A DNA stretch of 39,551 nt from Candidatus Cryptoclostridium obscurum (GTDB lineage Bacteria > Bacillota > Dehalobacteriia > UBA7702), in contig CAJFVQ010000099.1 of assembly GCA_904420535.1 (NCBI GenBank), forward strand, positions 1-39,551, read 5' to 3'. The notes below the pieces were generated by a model. The model had not been told where the DNA came from and did not search any database. It saw only the letters and a program-made list of their open reading frames with translations. A program made the position numbers and the translations under genes. Below, piece after piece: positions 13,874-23,775 of this stretch (the first letter of the stretch is position 1; each line of letters starts with the position of its first letter).

Positions 13874-15406
13874 ATGTTGGCCAAAGTCAATTCAGTCTCC
13901 TTATTAGGGTTGGAGACTTTTTCCGTTTTGGTGGAAGCTGATATTTCTAACGGTCTTCCCGCCTTTGATATTGTGGGATTGCCCGATACTGCCGTGCGTG
14001 AAAGCAAAGAACGGGTGAAGGCGGCATTGAAAAATTCCGGATTCCATGTCCCCTCCCGCCGTATTGTGGTCAATCTCGCTCCGGCAGATTTACGAAAAGA
14101 CGGAACCCTGTTCGATTTACCCATTGCCGTAGCATTACTTGTTGCTACGGAACAGATGGTGCTTCCCGATGAATTTGTCGATAGCGTTTTTTTTGGTGAG
14201 CTCTCTTTGGATGGGAGCGTCTCTCCAGTAAACGGGGTTTTGCCTCTTGTGAACGGGATCGGAAAAACACAAAAAAACAGTATGGTATTTGTTCCCTACG
14301 ATAATAGGAGAGAAGCTGCTCTTGATGAGCGGGTTTCTGTTTATCCCGTAAAGGATTTAAAATCTTTGGCTCGTTTTTTTCAGGGGGAGGAACAAATTAT
14401 TCGAGAAATCCCCCAGAAAGAATCTTTTGACTTTTCGACAGGGACCTTTGCTGGCTATGTAGATATGAAAGATATTAAAGGGCAGCATTCGGCGAAACGG
14501 GCCATGGAAATTGCGGCTGCTGGCGGCCACAATATTTTGATGATCGGTGTGCCCGGTTCTGGAAAAACTCTCTTGGCCCGTAGCTTGCCTACGATTTTGC
14601 CACCCCTTACCAGGGATGAAGCCTTGGAATGTACTTGTATCTATAGCCTTGCCGGGGAATTAGGGGGAGATTACCTTATTAAAGAACGTCCCTTTCGTGC
14701 GCCCCATCATACTTCGTCTGCAGTGAGCCTCATCGGCGGCGGCGCTTATCCGAAGCCAGGTGAAATCAGCATGGCTTATCATGGTGTGCTCTTCCTCGAT
14801 GAGATGGTGGAATTTCCCAAAAATGTATTGCAAGTTTTGCGGCAGCCTTTGGAGGACAAGGTCATCCATATTTCCCGTGCCATTGGCGCTTTTACGTTTC
14901 CTGCCGATTTTCAGCTGGTGGGCGCCTGTAATCCTTGCCCTTGCGGGTACCGTGGTGATCCTGAAAAACAGTGTCATTGCTCTGAAAGTCAGGTAAAACG
15001 TTATCAAGGGAAATTGAGCGGCCCGCTTTTGGATCGGATTGACCTTCACATAGAGGTGAACCGCGTGACTTTTTCGGAACTTCACGGTGAAGGAAAAGAA
15101 GAATCCTCTACAGTGGTTCGGGAACGCGTAATGGCAGCGAGAGCGATTCAATTGAAGCGTTATGAGGATCTGGGATTCTCCACCAATGCGGCTTTGGACC
15201 GCCGTTATCTCGATACTTTTTGCGCTCTCGATTCCGAATCCGCCCATATTATGGAGAAGGTATTTCAAAAGCTGCATTTGAGCGCCAGGGCCCATGATCG
15301 TATTTTGAAAGTTGCAAGAACCATTGCGGATCTCAACGGTGATGCCGATATTTCCGGAACCCATATTATGGAGGCGGTGCAATACCGTTCTTTGGACAGA
15401 TCGTAA
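13874..15406 (+). CDS. comM: ComM/YifB family Mg-chelatase-like AAA+ ATPase
   Basis: A AAA+ hexameric helicase-type ATPase. In naturally transformable bacteria ComM promotes branch migration of incoming DNA. About 510 residues: N-terminal Lon-protease-like domain (LAKVNSVSLLGLETF, FDIVGLPDTAVRESKERVKA, NLAPADLRKDGTLFDLPIA), AAA+ core with Walker A GVPGSGKTLLARS near residue 225, FRAPHHTSSAVSLIGGG, Walker B GVLFLDEMVEF, the cysteine-containing GACNPCPCGYRGD, and a C-terminal Mg-chelatase domain (YQGKLSGPLLDRIDLHIEV, LSARAHDRILKVARTIADL). Two adjacent ATGs (13871, 13874) follow GGGAGG; the second has better spacing. dprA lies further along the same strand, consistent with a DNA-uptake role. Confidence 0.95.
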   Translation: MLAKVNSVSLLGLETFSVLVEADISNGLPAFDIVGLPDTAVRESKERVKAALKNSGFHVPSRRIVVNLAPADLRKDGTLFDLPIAVALLVATEQMVLPDEFVDSVFFGELSLDGSVSPVNGVLPLVNGIGKTQKNSMVFVPYDNRREAALDERVSVYPVKDLKSLARFFQGEEQIIREIPQKESFDFSTGTFAGYVDMKDIKGQHSAKRAMEIAAAGGHNILMIGVPGSGKTLLARSLPTILPPLTRDEALECTCIYSLAGELGGDYLIKERPFRAPHHTSSAVSLIGGGAYPKPGEISMAYHGVLFLDEMVEFPKNVLQVLRQPLEDKVIHISRAIGAFTFPADFQLVGACNPCPCGYRGDPEKQCHCSESQVKRYQGKLSGPLLDRIDLHIEVNRVTFSELHGEGKEESSTVVRERVMAARAIQLKRYEDLGFSTNAALDRRYLDTFCALDSESAHIMEKVFQKLHLSARAHDRILKVARTIADLNGDADISGTHIMEAVQYRSLDRS

Positions 15407-15450
15407 TGAATATTCATAGAAAAGAATGAAAATAGAAGGAATTGTAGAAA

Positions 15451-16230
15451 ATGATTGCTGAAATTGACGGATTGCAGATCCATTATCTTGATGAGGGCAG
15501 TGGTTCCCCGGTGTTGCTGCTCCATGGTTGGGGGTGTAATTGCGGCCATTGGGCGCCACTGACCGAGGCTTTGAAAGAAAGTCATCGCGTCATTGTTCCG
15601 GATATTCCCGGCTTCGGAGAAAGCTCGGAGCCGCCTGAAGTTTGGGGAACAGAAGAATATGCTACTTTTTTTGAAAAATTCATGAAAGCCATTGGCGTGG
15701 AATATCCCGCCATTGCGGGGCATTCCAATGGCGGACGCATTGGAATTGTCCTTGCGGAACGGGGTTGTTGCTCAAAATTGATTTTGGTGGACAGTGCCGG
15801 AATTAAGCCCAAGCGTAGTGCTCAATACTATTTGAAAGTATATTCTTATAAAGCGATGAAAAAAGCATTGAGCCTACCGGGTTTGCGCAAGAAAAAGGAT
15901 GATATTTTAGAGAAACAGCGCAAAAAGGCTGGTTCCGCTGATTATCAAGCTGCCAGTCCTAAAATGCGCGCTGTTTTATCTCGTGTAGTCAATGAGGATT
16001 TACGCCCTCAACTTGGAAAAATCAAAAATCCCACGTTATTGGTTTGGGGCAGTGAGGATACAGCGACTCCTCTGTCCGACGGTCAAACCATGGAAGCGAT
16101 CTTGAAGAAAAACGGCAGTGATGCCGCCCTGATTGTTTTTGAAGGCCGCGGCCACTATGCCTTTTTAGAAGAACGGAACCGTTTCATCGCCGTATGCAAG
16201 GCATTTCTCGGTTCCGGGGAGGTATCATAA
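15451..16230 (+). CDS. Alpha/beta-fold hydrolase
   Basis: A 259-residue cytoplasmic alpha/beta hydrolase of unknown substrate. The family core is complete: VLLLHGWGCNCGHWAP (oxyanion region), IVPDIPGFGESS, nucleophile elbow GHSNGG with Ser92, acid Asp203 in VWGSEDTATP, and base His235 in GRGHYAF. No signal peptide is seen. AGAAGGA precedes the ATG. Its stop overlaps the start of the MurF-like gene by one base (TAATG), so the two are almost certainly made together. That suggests it acts on the same pathway, for example on an amide or ester of a ligation product; this is inference. Confidence 0.88.
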   Translation: MIAEIDGLQIHYLDEGSGSPVLLLHGWGCNCGHWAPLTEALKESHRVIVPDIPGFGESSEPPEVWGTEEYATFFEKFMKAIGVEYPAIAGHSNGGRIGIVLAERGCCSKLILVDSAGIKPKRSAQYYLKVYSYKAMKKALSLPGLRKKKDDILEKQRKKAGSADYQAASPKMRAVLSRVVNEDLRPQLGKIKNPTLLVWGSEDTATPLSDGQTMEAILKKNGSDAALIVFEGRGHYAFLEERNRFIAVCKAFLGSGEVS

Positions 16231-17843
16231 TGGAACTTCTTTCTGTGTTATGGGTCGTTCTATCTGTGCCCTATTTGGCTTTTACGGTATTGCGACTAAA
16301 ATATCAACTTCATATGCTGCAACTGAACTCTTATCGCAATGAACGTTATTCTCTTTGGCTGAAGACCAAAGGACATCGTCAATACCGAGAATTGTTGGGG
16401 CTATTGGCGGCTGGAGCGTTGTTGATCGGTGGTACTGTTGCCAATTATGTAGGCCTTTTCCTCTGGGCTGTGATTTATTTGATCTTCATTCAGGCCCGGG
16501 ATAAAACCCCTCCCAAAAAAGCTTTGGTCTTTACGATGCGCGCGCGGCGCCTTTTTGCCGTTGCCATATTGATTTTTGGGATTCCCGCTTTACTTTTAAT
16601 CTTTTTGGTATTGGCTTCTCCGTCGGTGGGAGATTCTTTAAAGAGCGCCGTCATTGCGATTCTTGTGATTTATTCCTTCTGTACTCCCTCTATTATGATG
16701 GCGGCAAATCTCGTTTTGCAGCCCTTCGAAGAAAGCAAAAAGGCGGGATATTTCAAAGAGGCCCAAACCATGTTGGCGGAAAACCCTAATTTAATCAAAG
16801 TTGCCATTACCGGCAGCTTCGGCAAGACTTCGGTAAAACATATCCTCAACGTGATTATGGAAGAAAAATATCATACTTTAATGCCCCCAGGCAGCTACAA
16901 CACACCCATGGGCATCACCATCACGGTGCGGGAGCATTTGAAACCTGTACACCAAGCTTTTATTACGGAAATGGGGGCCAAGCAAAAAGGCGATATTAAG
17001 GAGCTTTGTGATCTGGTTCATCCCCAATACGGATTACTTACCGCCATTGGGGAACAGCATTTGGAAACATTTGGAACGTTCGAGAATATCATTGATACAA
17101 AATTTGAGTTGATTGACGCATTACCCGCTGAGGGCATTGCAGTGCTGAATTTTGACGATGAAAACATCCGCGCCAATGCTTACCGCATGAAGGGAAAAGT
17201 TGTCTCCTACGGCCTTACCAGCGTCGATGTAGATTACAGTGCTAAGGATATTCGCTATCACAGTCGGGGAACGGAATTTACCGTAATTGCTCCCAACGGG
17301 GAGGAAGAACAGATCCGAACTCGTTTGTTGGGACGGCACAATGTTTACAATACGGTAGGAGCGATTGCCATGGCCCATCAACTGGGACTTACCCTTCGAC
17401 AGGCCAAAAAATCCTTGACAACGCTGCCACCGGTGGAACACCGTTTGGAATTAAAGGTTCATGCCAACGGTCTTATCGTTATCGACGATGCTTTCAATTC
17501 TAATCCTGTAGGAGCCAACGCGGCCATGGAAGTATTGGGTGCCATGGATGGTGGCAAAAAGTTCTTGATCACTCCCGGCATGGTGGAATTGGGAGAAAAA
17601 GAAGCAGAGGAAAATCGTAAATTCGGCGTTGCAGCGGCTAAGGCTTGCGATTATATTGCTTTGGTGGGCGTTAAGCAAACAGAGCCCATCAAAGAAGGTA
17701 TTTTGTCGGCGGGATTCCCGGAAGATCATCTCTTTGTCGCAGAAGACCTCAATAGTGCGAATACTTACGTTTATGGAAAGGCTGTTGCTGGGGATATCAT
17801 TCTCTATGAAAATGATTTGCCCGATACTTATAATGAGAAATGA
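16230..17843 (+). CDS. Membrane-anchored MurF-like Mur ligase family protein
   Basis: 537 residues. The first ~165 hold about five hydrophobic segments (near 2-20, 54-72, 74-88, 109-130 and 140-160), absent from ordinary cytosolic MurF. The remainder is a three-domain Mur ligase: P-loop ITGSFGKTSVKHIL near 193, NTPMGITITV, the core LTAIGEQHLETFGTFENI followed by TKFEL (site of the usual carbamylated lysine), VLNFDDENI, GRHNVYNTVGAIAMAH, PPVEHRLELK, VIDDAFNSNPVGANAAMEV and TPGMVELGE. MurF joins D-Ala-D-Ala to the UDP-muramyl peptide. The neighbouring Ddl-like gene fits a similar ligation, but the membrane anchor suggests a lipid-linked or membrane-proximal substrate. Start ATG 16230 has GGGGAGG ahead. 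Substrate is unknown. Confidence 0.88.
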   Translation: MELLSVLWVVLSVPYLAFTVLRLKYQLHMLQLNSYRNERYSLWLKTKGHRQYRELLGLLAAGALLIGGTVANYVGLFLWAVIYLIFIQARDKTPPKKALVFTMRARRLFAVAILIFGIPALLLIFLVLASPSVGDSLKSAVIAILVIYSFCTPSIMMAANLVLQPFEESKKAGYFKEAQTMLAENPNLIKVAITGSFGKTSVKHILNVIMEEKYHTLMPPGSYNTPMGITITVREHLKPVHQAFITEMGAKQKGDIKELCDLVHPQYGLLTAIGEQHLETFGTFENIIDTKFELIDALPAEGIAVLNFDDENIRANAYRMKGKVVSYGLTSVDVDYSAKDIRYHSRGTEFTVIAPNGEEEQIRTRLLGRHNVYNTVGAIAMAHQLGLTLRQAKKSLTTLPPVEHRLELKVHANGLIVIDDAFNSNPVGANAAMEVLGAMDGGKKFLITPGMVELGEKEAEENRKFGVAAAKACDYIALVGVKQTEPIKEGILSAGFPEDHLFVAEDLNSANTYVYGKAVAGDIILYENDLPDTYNEK

Positions 17844-17856
17844 CGGAGGTTTGAAA

Positions 17857-19029
17857 ATGAAAACAGTAATTGGTTTGTTATTCGGCTGTCCCTCGGTAGA
17901 GCATGAAGTTGCCATTATTTCAGCACTTCAGGCCATGCAGTCTTTAAATAAGGATAAATACGATCCTATTCCCATTTATATCAGTAAAGACGGCCAATGG
18001 TATATGGGAGACCCTTTAAAGGATATTGAGCGGTTTCGCAAAGGCATTGATGAGATGTTAAAGGAATGCCAAAAAGTCATTGTTTCGACCAATGCCGGTG
18101 ATGGTACGGTATTTCTTTATCCCCAGGGATTCCGAAACAAAAAACCTTTGGCCAAGATCGACGTCTTTTTACCGGTGATGCACGGTGCTTACGGAGAGGA
18201 CGGTAGTATTCAGGGATTTCTGGAAATGACGGGGATTCCCTATGTCGGACCCAATGTTTTGGCAGCCTCTGTGGGGATGGATAAAGTTGCGCAAAAAGCT
18301 CTCTGTAAAATGGGAGATATTCCTGTTTTGGATTGCTTTTGGTTTTACAGCAGCGAATGGTCTTTGCGGGATTTGGAAATCCTTAATTTTATTGAGGCAA
18401 AATTTAAGTATCCCGTGATCGTAAAACCTGCCAATCTTGGTTCCAGTATCGGCATCAAAGTGGCCCATCACCGTGATGACCTGGTTGACGCCATTGAATT
18501 GGCCTGCCGTTATTCCCAGAAGGTTTTGGTGGAACCTGCGATTATCAATTTAAAAGAAGTCAATATCGCTGTTTTGGGGGATACCGAAGAAGCGGAAGTT
18601 TCCGAATTGGAAGAGCCGTTGAATGCCGATGAAATTTTGTCTTTTCAAGATAAATATATCAGTGACGGCGGGGAAAAATCTTCAGGTATGGCGACTTTGA
18701 AGCGTAAAATTCCTGCGGAAATTCCCGAATCCATGGCCAATGAGATCCGCGGTTTGGCTAAGGACGCCTTCTATTGTCTCAATGGTACCGGCGTGTGGCG
18801 TCTTGATTTTATGATAGATATGGATACGGATAAGGTGTATTTAAACGAAGTGAATACGATTCCCGGTTCCCTGTCCTTTTATCTTTGGGAACCCAAAGGC
18901 GTTTCTTATCCGGATTTATTGGATCGCTTGGTTGAGATTGCGTTGCGGGTAAAACGTCGCAGGGAAAATATGATCGTATCCTTTCAAAGTAATATTTTGG
19001 CCCAAGGCGGCTTTAAAGGGAAAAAATAA
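17857..19029 (+). CDS. D-alanine--D-alanine ligase family protein
   Basis: A 390-residue ATP-grasp ligase of the Ddl family. It has LFGCPSVEHEVAIISALQAM at the N-terminus (canonical Ddl: LFGG-x-S-x-EHEVS), HGAYGEDGSIQGFLEM, the ATP-grasp lysine region KYPVIVKPANLGSSIGIKVA, VEPAIINLKEVNIAVLG, a lysine/serine-rich loop KYISDGGEKSSG, and the metal-binding end VYLNEVNTIPG followed by SLSFYLWEPKGVSYPDLL. The last stretch differs from housekeeping Ddl, where the motif continues with a bulky T-x-x-S-M/L part. The product may therefore be D-Ala-D-Ala or a variant dipeptide or depsipeptide. The start at 17857 has GGAGG upstream, 13 bases after the MurF-like stop. It overlaps dprA by one base. Confidence 0.88.
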   Translation: MKTVIGLLFGCPSVEHEVAIISALQAMQSLNKDKYDPIPIYISKDGQWYMGDPLKDIERFRKGIDEMLKECQKVIVSTNAGDGTVFLYPQGFRNKKPLAKIDVFLPVMHGAYGEDGSIQGFLEMTGIPYVGPNVLAASVGMDKVAQKALCKMGDIPVLDCFWFYSSEWSLRDLEILNFIEAKFKYPVIVKPANLGSSIGIKVAHHRDDLVDAIELACRYSQKVLVEPAIINLKEVNIAVLGDTEEAEVSELEEPLNADEILSFQDKYISDGGEKSSGMATLKRKIPAEIPESMANEIRGLAKDAFYCLNGTGVWRLDFMIDMDTDKVYLNEVNTIPGSLSFYLWEPKGVSYPDLLDRLVEIALRVKRRRENMIVSFQSNILAQGGFKGKK

Positions 19030-20171
19030 TGCGACCGTTATCTTCCAGAGAGACAGAATTAAAATATTTGATCAGTCTCCATCGTTTAGAACATATGGAA
19101 CAAAAGCATTTGACCGCGTTGATGGAGTATTTTGGCAGCGCCGAAACTGCCTGGAAAAAGTATCGCGGATGGGGAAAGATTTTGTCTTTACCCGCACGGC
19201 GTCTGGAAACAATGATCGATTCCAGAAAAGAGATCCAACCGGAAAAGTTGTGGGACTATGCCAAGGGGCTTGGCGTAAAATTTACCACTGTGAAAGATGA
19301 TGATTATCCGGATGCGTTTCGGGAGATTTACGACGTGCCGTATTTGCTTTATTATTTCGGCACTTTGCCGGAACAGGGACGCTTTGCCTTTACTGTGGTG
19401 GGAGCGAGAAAATGCGATTCCTACGGACGGGATATCGCGAAAAAGTTTGCTACCGATTTGGTGCGGCGCGGAAATGCCGCCATTGTGGCGGGAATGGCAG
19501 AAGGTATTGACGCTGCCGCCCATTGGGCTGCGCTGAATGCAGGTGGAGAAACCATTGCCATTTTGGGAAACGGCATTGATGTAATTTATCCTTCAATCAA
19601 TACGAAGCTTTATATGCAGTTAAAGGAACGAGGTTGTTTGATCAGTGAGTTCCCTCTGGGCGCGGAGAGTTTGAAACACCATTTTCCACGAAGAAATCGT
19701 TTGATGAGCGCATTGGGTAACGGTGTCGTCGTTGTGGAAGGTACGCGTCACAGCGGCGTATTTCATACCGTGTCCCACGGTTTAGAGCAAGGAAAAGAAA
19801 TCTATGCGGTTCCCGGCTCCATTTTTCAGGGTTTGAGTTACGCGCCTCATTTTCTGATCAAAGAGGGGACAGCTAAGCTAATCACCTGTGCCGACGATAT
19901 TCTGGAAGATTTCATGGATCTTGAGACAATCAAAGAAATAGAAACCGTTGATGATATGGACTTTTCTCATCATCCTCCGGCGGAATTGAGAGTGTTGGAA
20001 GCGCTGAAACAGGGACCGTTATCCTTTGACGAGATTGAGAAGCTCAGTGGTTTGCCCTCGTCAAAAGTTTCGGCGTTGTTAACGGAATGGGAGATGGACG
20101 ACTTGGTTCGTCAGGAAGCAGGGAGAATCTTTTCCCTGTGTAACTATGTGCAAGAGGTGAGTCATGAGTAA
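19029..20171 (+). CDS. dprA: DNA processing protein DprA
   Basis: Binds incoming single-stranded DNA and loads RecA during transformation; it is widespread even in species not known to be competent. 380 residues: N-terminal SAM-like helical region, Rossmann-fold core with FTVVGARKCDSYGRDIAKKF, VAGMAEGIDAAAHWAALNA, TIAILGNGIDVIYPS, SEFPLGAESLKHHFPRRNRL and IYAVPGSIF, then a C-terminal winged-helix domain (from about 318: LRVLEALKQGPLSFDEIEKL). It starts on the last base of the Ddl-like stop (TAATG) and overlaps topA by 8 bases. Confidence 0.96.
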   Translation: MRPLSSRETELKYLISLHRLEHMEQKHLTALMEYFGSAETAWKKYRGWGKILSLPARRLETMIDSRKEIQPEKLWDYAKGLGVKFTTVKDDDYPDAFREIYDVPYLLYYFGTLPEQGRFAFTVVGARKCDSYGRDIAKKFATDLVRRGNAAIVAGMAEGIDAAAHWAALNAGGETIAILGNGIDVIYPSINTKLYMQLKERGCLISEFPLGAESLKHHFPRRNRLMSALGNGVVVVEGTRHSGVFHTVSHGLEQGKEIYAVPGSIFQGLSYAPHFLIKEGTAKLITCADDILEDFMDLETIKEIETVDDMDFSHHPPAELRVLEALKQGPLSFDEIEKLSGLPSSKVSALLTEWEMDDLVRQEAGRIFSLCNYVQEVSHE

Positions 20172-22431
20172 GTATCTGGTCGTGGTGGAATCTCCCACCA
20201 AGGCAAAAAGTATCAGTAAATTTTTGGGGAAAAATTATAAGGTCATGTCTTCCATGGGGCATGTGCGGGATCTTCCCAAAAGCAAGTTGGGAATCGACGT
20301 GGAGGATAATTTTAAACCCCATTATATTACCATTCGCGGAAAAGGCGAGCTTTTGAAAGAACTGAAAAAAAATGCCAAGGACGCGGAAAAAGTCCTTTAT
20401 GCCGCCGACCCCGACCGCGAGGGGGAAGCCATTGCCTGGCATTTAAAGCAGTACCTTGAGGGAAACAAGGATGGAGAAGATCCCAATGCCGATGCCCTTT
20501 GTCGGGTTGAGTTTAACGAAATCACCAAAGACGCAGTACAGAAAGCGGTGAAGCAGCCGAGAGCCATTGACATCAATCGTGTGTTGGCGCAGCAAAGTCG
20601 CCGAGAATTGGATCGTCTCGCCGGTTACAAATTGAGTCCTCTTCTTTGGAAAAAAGTGCGAAAAGGACTTTCCGCCGGCCGTGTCCAAAGCGTTGCCGTG
20701 CGTTTGATTTGCGAAAAACAAAAGGAAATTGACGATTTCATTCCCGTGGAATATTGGAGTCTTGAAGGCGACTTCTTGCATGAGCAAGAAGAATTTCAGG
20801 CGAAACTTCTGAAAGTGCAGGATAAAAAGGCCGAAATCGCCAATGAAGAGCAAATGAACGAGATTCTTAAGTCGCTAGAAGGCGTTTCTTATCAGGTAAT
20901 TTCCGTTCAGAAGAAACAAAAAAAGAAAACGCCATCACCTGCTTTTACCACCAGTAGCATGCTGCAGGAGGCTAATCAAAAATTAGGATATACTTCTAAA
21001 CGTACCATGCAATTAGCTCAGCAGTTATTTGAAGGTGTTTCCATTGGCAGCACTGCTGTGGGGATCATTACGTATATGCGTACTGACTCGGTTCGCATTG
21101 CTCCCGTTGCCCAAGAAGAGGCACGGGAATATGTCTCGGAACATTACGGGAAAGAGTATTGTCCGGAACAGCCGAGGATTTTTGAGAAAAAAGGACACAT
21201 TCAAAATGCCCACGAAGCGATTCGCCCCACATCAGTGCAACGGACGCCTGCTTCCATGAAGCAATATCTGACACAACCGCAATATCGTCTTTATAAATTA
21301 ATTTGGGAACGCTTTGTGGCGAGCCAGATGGCTGACGCCCAGGTTGAAAATACCGCCTATGATATTCAGGCAGGGGAGTGCTTGTTCCGTGCCAACGGCA
21401 CTGTTGTTACATTCCCCGGCTATATGAAGCTGTATAAAAACGACAAAAAAGAAAATGTTCTTCCCGATATCAAAGAAGGGGAATTGGTTACCTTGAAAAA
21501 GCTCCGTCCGGAGCAGCATTTTACACAACCACCTGCTGCTTATACCGAGGCTTCCCTTACCAAGACTCTGGAAAAACTCGGAATTGGGCGCCCCAGCACC
21601 TATGTGACGATCATTGAAACCATTGTCAGCCGCGGTTACGTTTCTCGACGCGATAAAACATTTCATCCCACGGAATTGGGAATCGTCGTTAATGATTTGC
21701 TCATGGAGTATTTTCCGGACATTCTCAATGTGGAATTTACCGCCCGTCTCGAAGATGAGCTGGATAAAGTGGAGGATGGCTCCGAAAGCTGGCAACAAGT
21801 GTTGGCTGATTTTTACGGACCTTTTTCCGAGCGTCTTGCTAAGGCAGAAGAAGCCATTGGCGAGATTGAGCTGAAAGATGAAGTTTCCGATGTCATCTGC
21901 GAGAATTGTGGCCGTCATATGGTCTATAAAATGGGACGTTACGGCAGATTCTTGGCTTGTCCCGGTTATCCCGAGTGCCGCAATGTCAAATCCGTAGATA
22001 AAGACGGCAATGTGGAGGAAAAAGTCATTGAGGAAAGTGATATTATCTGCGAAAAATGCGGCAGTCGGATGGTGGTCAAAAAAGGGCGTTACGGAAAGTT
22101 TTTGGCCTGCCCTAATTATCCTGAATGTAAGAATATTAAATCCATTGATGAAGAGATTGGCGTTTCATGTGAAAAATGCGGCGGTCAACTGGTAAAAAAA
22201 CGTGGTAAACGCGGTAAGGTCTTTTACGGATGTCAAAATTATCCCGATTGCCAAACCGTTTATTGGAACTTGCCGGTGGAACAGCTTTGTCCCGAATGCG
22301 GTCGTCATATGGTGGAAAAAACCAATAAAAACGGTGAAACGACTGTTTATTGTGAAAATAAAGAATGCCCCGGTAATGTGAAAAAAGCAGCCGAGGGTAA
22401 ACGGGGGCGTAAACAAGTAAGTGAAGAATAA
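20164..22431 (+). CDS. topA: DNA topoisomerase I
   Basis: Type IA topoisomerase that relaxes negative supercoils. 755 residues: TOPRIM domain ([36 protein letters not shown]), [20 protein letters not shown], catalytic Tyr304 in [28 protein letters not shown], and a C-terminal tail from about 578 of four cysteine modules. Modules one to three have C-x2-C...C-x(6 to 8)-C spacing with the [15 protein letters not shown] type of sequence; the last is [14 protein letters not shown]...CENKEC. The start has AGAGGTG ahead and overlaps dprA. The C-terminus overlaps trmFO by 11 bases. Confidence 0.98.
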   Translation: MSKYLVVVESPTKAKSISKFLGKNYKVMSSMGHVRDLPKSKLGIDVEDNFKPHYITIRGKGELLKELKKNAKDAEKVLYAADPDREGEAIAWHLKQYLEGNKDGEDPNADALCRVEFNEITKDAVQKAVKQPRAIDINRVLAQQSRRELDRLAGYKLSPLLWKKVRKGLSAGRVQSVAVRLICEKQKEIDDFIPVEYWSLEGDFLHEQEEFQAKLLKVQDKKAEIANEEQMNEILKSLEGVSYQVISVQKKQKKKTPSPAFTTSSMLQEANQKLGYTSKRTMQLAQQLFEGVSIGSTAVGIITYMRTDSVRIAPVAQEEAREYVSEHYGKEYCPEQPRIFEKKGHIQNAHEAIRPTSVQRTPASMKQYLTQPQYRLYKLIWERFVASQMADAQVENTAYDIQAGECLFRANGTVVTFPGYMKLYKNDKKENVLPDIKEGELVTLKKLRPEQHFTQPPAAYTEASLTKTLEKLGIGRPSTYVTIIETIVSRGYVSRRDKTFHPTELGIVVNDLLMEYFPDILNVEFTARLEDELDKVEDGSESWQQVLADFYGPFSERLAKAEEAIGEIELKDEVSDVICENCGRHMVYKMGRYGRFLACPGYPECRNVKSVDKDGNVEEKVIEESDIICEKCGSRMVVKKGRYGKFLACPNYPECKNIKSIDEEIGVSCEKCGGQLVKKRGKRGKVFYGCQNYPDCQTVYWNLPVEQLCPECGRHMVEKTNKNGETTVYCENKECPGNVKKAAEGKRGRKQVSEE

Positions 22432-23725
22432 AATTAAAGTTATCGGCGGAGGTCTCGCAGGAAGTGAAGCTGCATGGCAAATTGCCAAACGAGGCTACGA
22501 GGTGGAACTTTATGAGATGCGGCCGGTACAAATGACTCCTGCTCACAAAACGGAACATTTGGCGGAATTGGTATGCAGCAATTCTTTTCGGGCCGCCAAT
22601 GTGGAGAATGCTGTGGGCTTGTTAAAAGAGGAAATGCGTCGTCTTGATTCTTTGATTATGCGGGCTGCCGATGCTACGGCCGTACCTGCCGGCGGCGCTT
22701 TGGCCGTGGATCGCAACGCTTTTTCTGCCACGGTGGAAGAAACATTGATGGCAACGGGAAAAGTTCATTTGATTCGCGAAGAAATCACAGAAATTCCACA
22801 GGATGCCATTACCATTATTGCAACAGGTCCCCTTACTTCGGAAAAATTTTCGATTGTTTTGGCAAATTTAGCTGGTAGGGAAGATCTTTATTTCTATGAT
22901 GCTGTGGCACCGATTTTAAGTGGAGATTCCATCAATATGGACGTGGCGTTTTTCGCCTCTCGATACGATAAGGGTGAAGCCGCTTATATCAACTGTCCCA
23001 TGAATCAAGAAGAATACGATGCCTTTTATGAAGCCATCATTAGTGCCGATGTATTTGAGCCTCATGGTTTTGAAAAAATTAAGTTTTTTGAAGGTTGTAT
23101 GCCCATGGAGGCCATTGCAGCCAGAGGGCGGGAGACCATGTGCCATGGTCCGCTGAAACCGGTGGGCTTGACGGATCCTCGCACTGGCAAAATGCCTTAC
23201 GCCGTGGTGCAATTGAGAAAAGAAGATGCCAGGGGGCAAATGTACAATATGGTGGGTTTTCAAACACATCTCCTCCGCGGGGAACAGGAACGGGTGTTTC
23301 GCATGATCCCCGGTTTGGAACAGGCGGAATTCCAAAGATACGGCATGATTCATCGCAATACCTATATTCACTCTCCCAAGATCCTGGAACCGACCTTGGA
23401 AGTGAGGGATCGGGAGGGGCTCTTCTTTGCCGGTCAGATCACAGGGGTTGAAGGCTATATGGAATCGACTTCCAACGGTTTGTTGGCCGGCATCAATGCC
23501 GTTCGTGCTTTAGAAGGGAAGGCACGGATTACGATGCCGCCTGAGACAGCCATTGGCGCTTTGGCCCATTATGTGGCCCGCGGTGGCAGCGGCCGTTTTG
23601 ATCCTATGAACATTACTTTCGGTTTGATGTCTCCATTGGAACAACGTATTCGCAAGAAAAAAGAACGCAATGCAGCTCTGGCCCGTCGGGCTCTGGATGT
23701 TTTGTCCACAATTGATATTGATTGA
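22421..23725 (+). CDS. trmFO: Methylenetetrahydrofolate-tRNA-(uracil-5-)-methyltransferase TrmFO
   Basis: FAD- and folate-dependent enzyme that makes m5U54 in tRNA. 434 residues: FAD-binding [20 protein letters not shown] at the N-terminus, [26 protein letters not shown] (containing a conserved Cys), [43 protein letters not shown], and the C-terminal [20 protein letters not shown]. The start is GTG at 22421, inside the topA end. No ATG is available before the FAD motif, and the residues after it ([10 protein letters not shown]) fit the family. Confidence 0.96.
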   Translation: MKNKIKVIGGGLAGSEAAWQIAKRGYEVELYEMRPVQMTPAHKTEHLAELVCSNSFRAANVENAVGLLKEEMRRLDSLIMRAADATAVPAGGALAVDRNAFSATVEETLMATGKVHLIREEITEIPQDAITIIATGPLTSEKFSIVLANLAGREDLYFYDAVAPILSGDSINMDVAFFASRYDKGEAAYINCPMNQEEYDAFYEAIISADVFEPHGFEKIKFFEGCMPMEAIAARGRETMCHGPLKPVGLTDPRTGKMPYAVVQLRKEDARGQMYNMVGFQTHLLRGEQERVFRMIPGLEQAEFQRYGMIHRNTYIHSPKILEPTLEVRDREGLFFAGQITGVEGYMESTSNGLLAGINAVRALEGKARITMPPETAIGALAHYVARGGSGRFDPMNITFGLMSPLEQRIRKKKERNAALARRALDVLSTIDID

Positions 23726-23775
23726 CGTATCATTTTTTTTGACGTAAGGTTTTTGTAGCAATGGAGTGAGATGAA

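Noticed and set aside
14660-15559. 299-codon open frame on the minus strand
   Set aside because: It is antisense to comM, has no ribosome binding site or family resemblance, and comM on the plus strand is unmistakable.
23705-23745. Terminator after trmFO
   Set aside because: TGATA/TATCA gives only five weak pairs before a T run; it is too poor to call, and the gene order suggests read-through to xerC.
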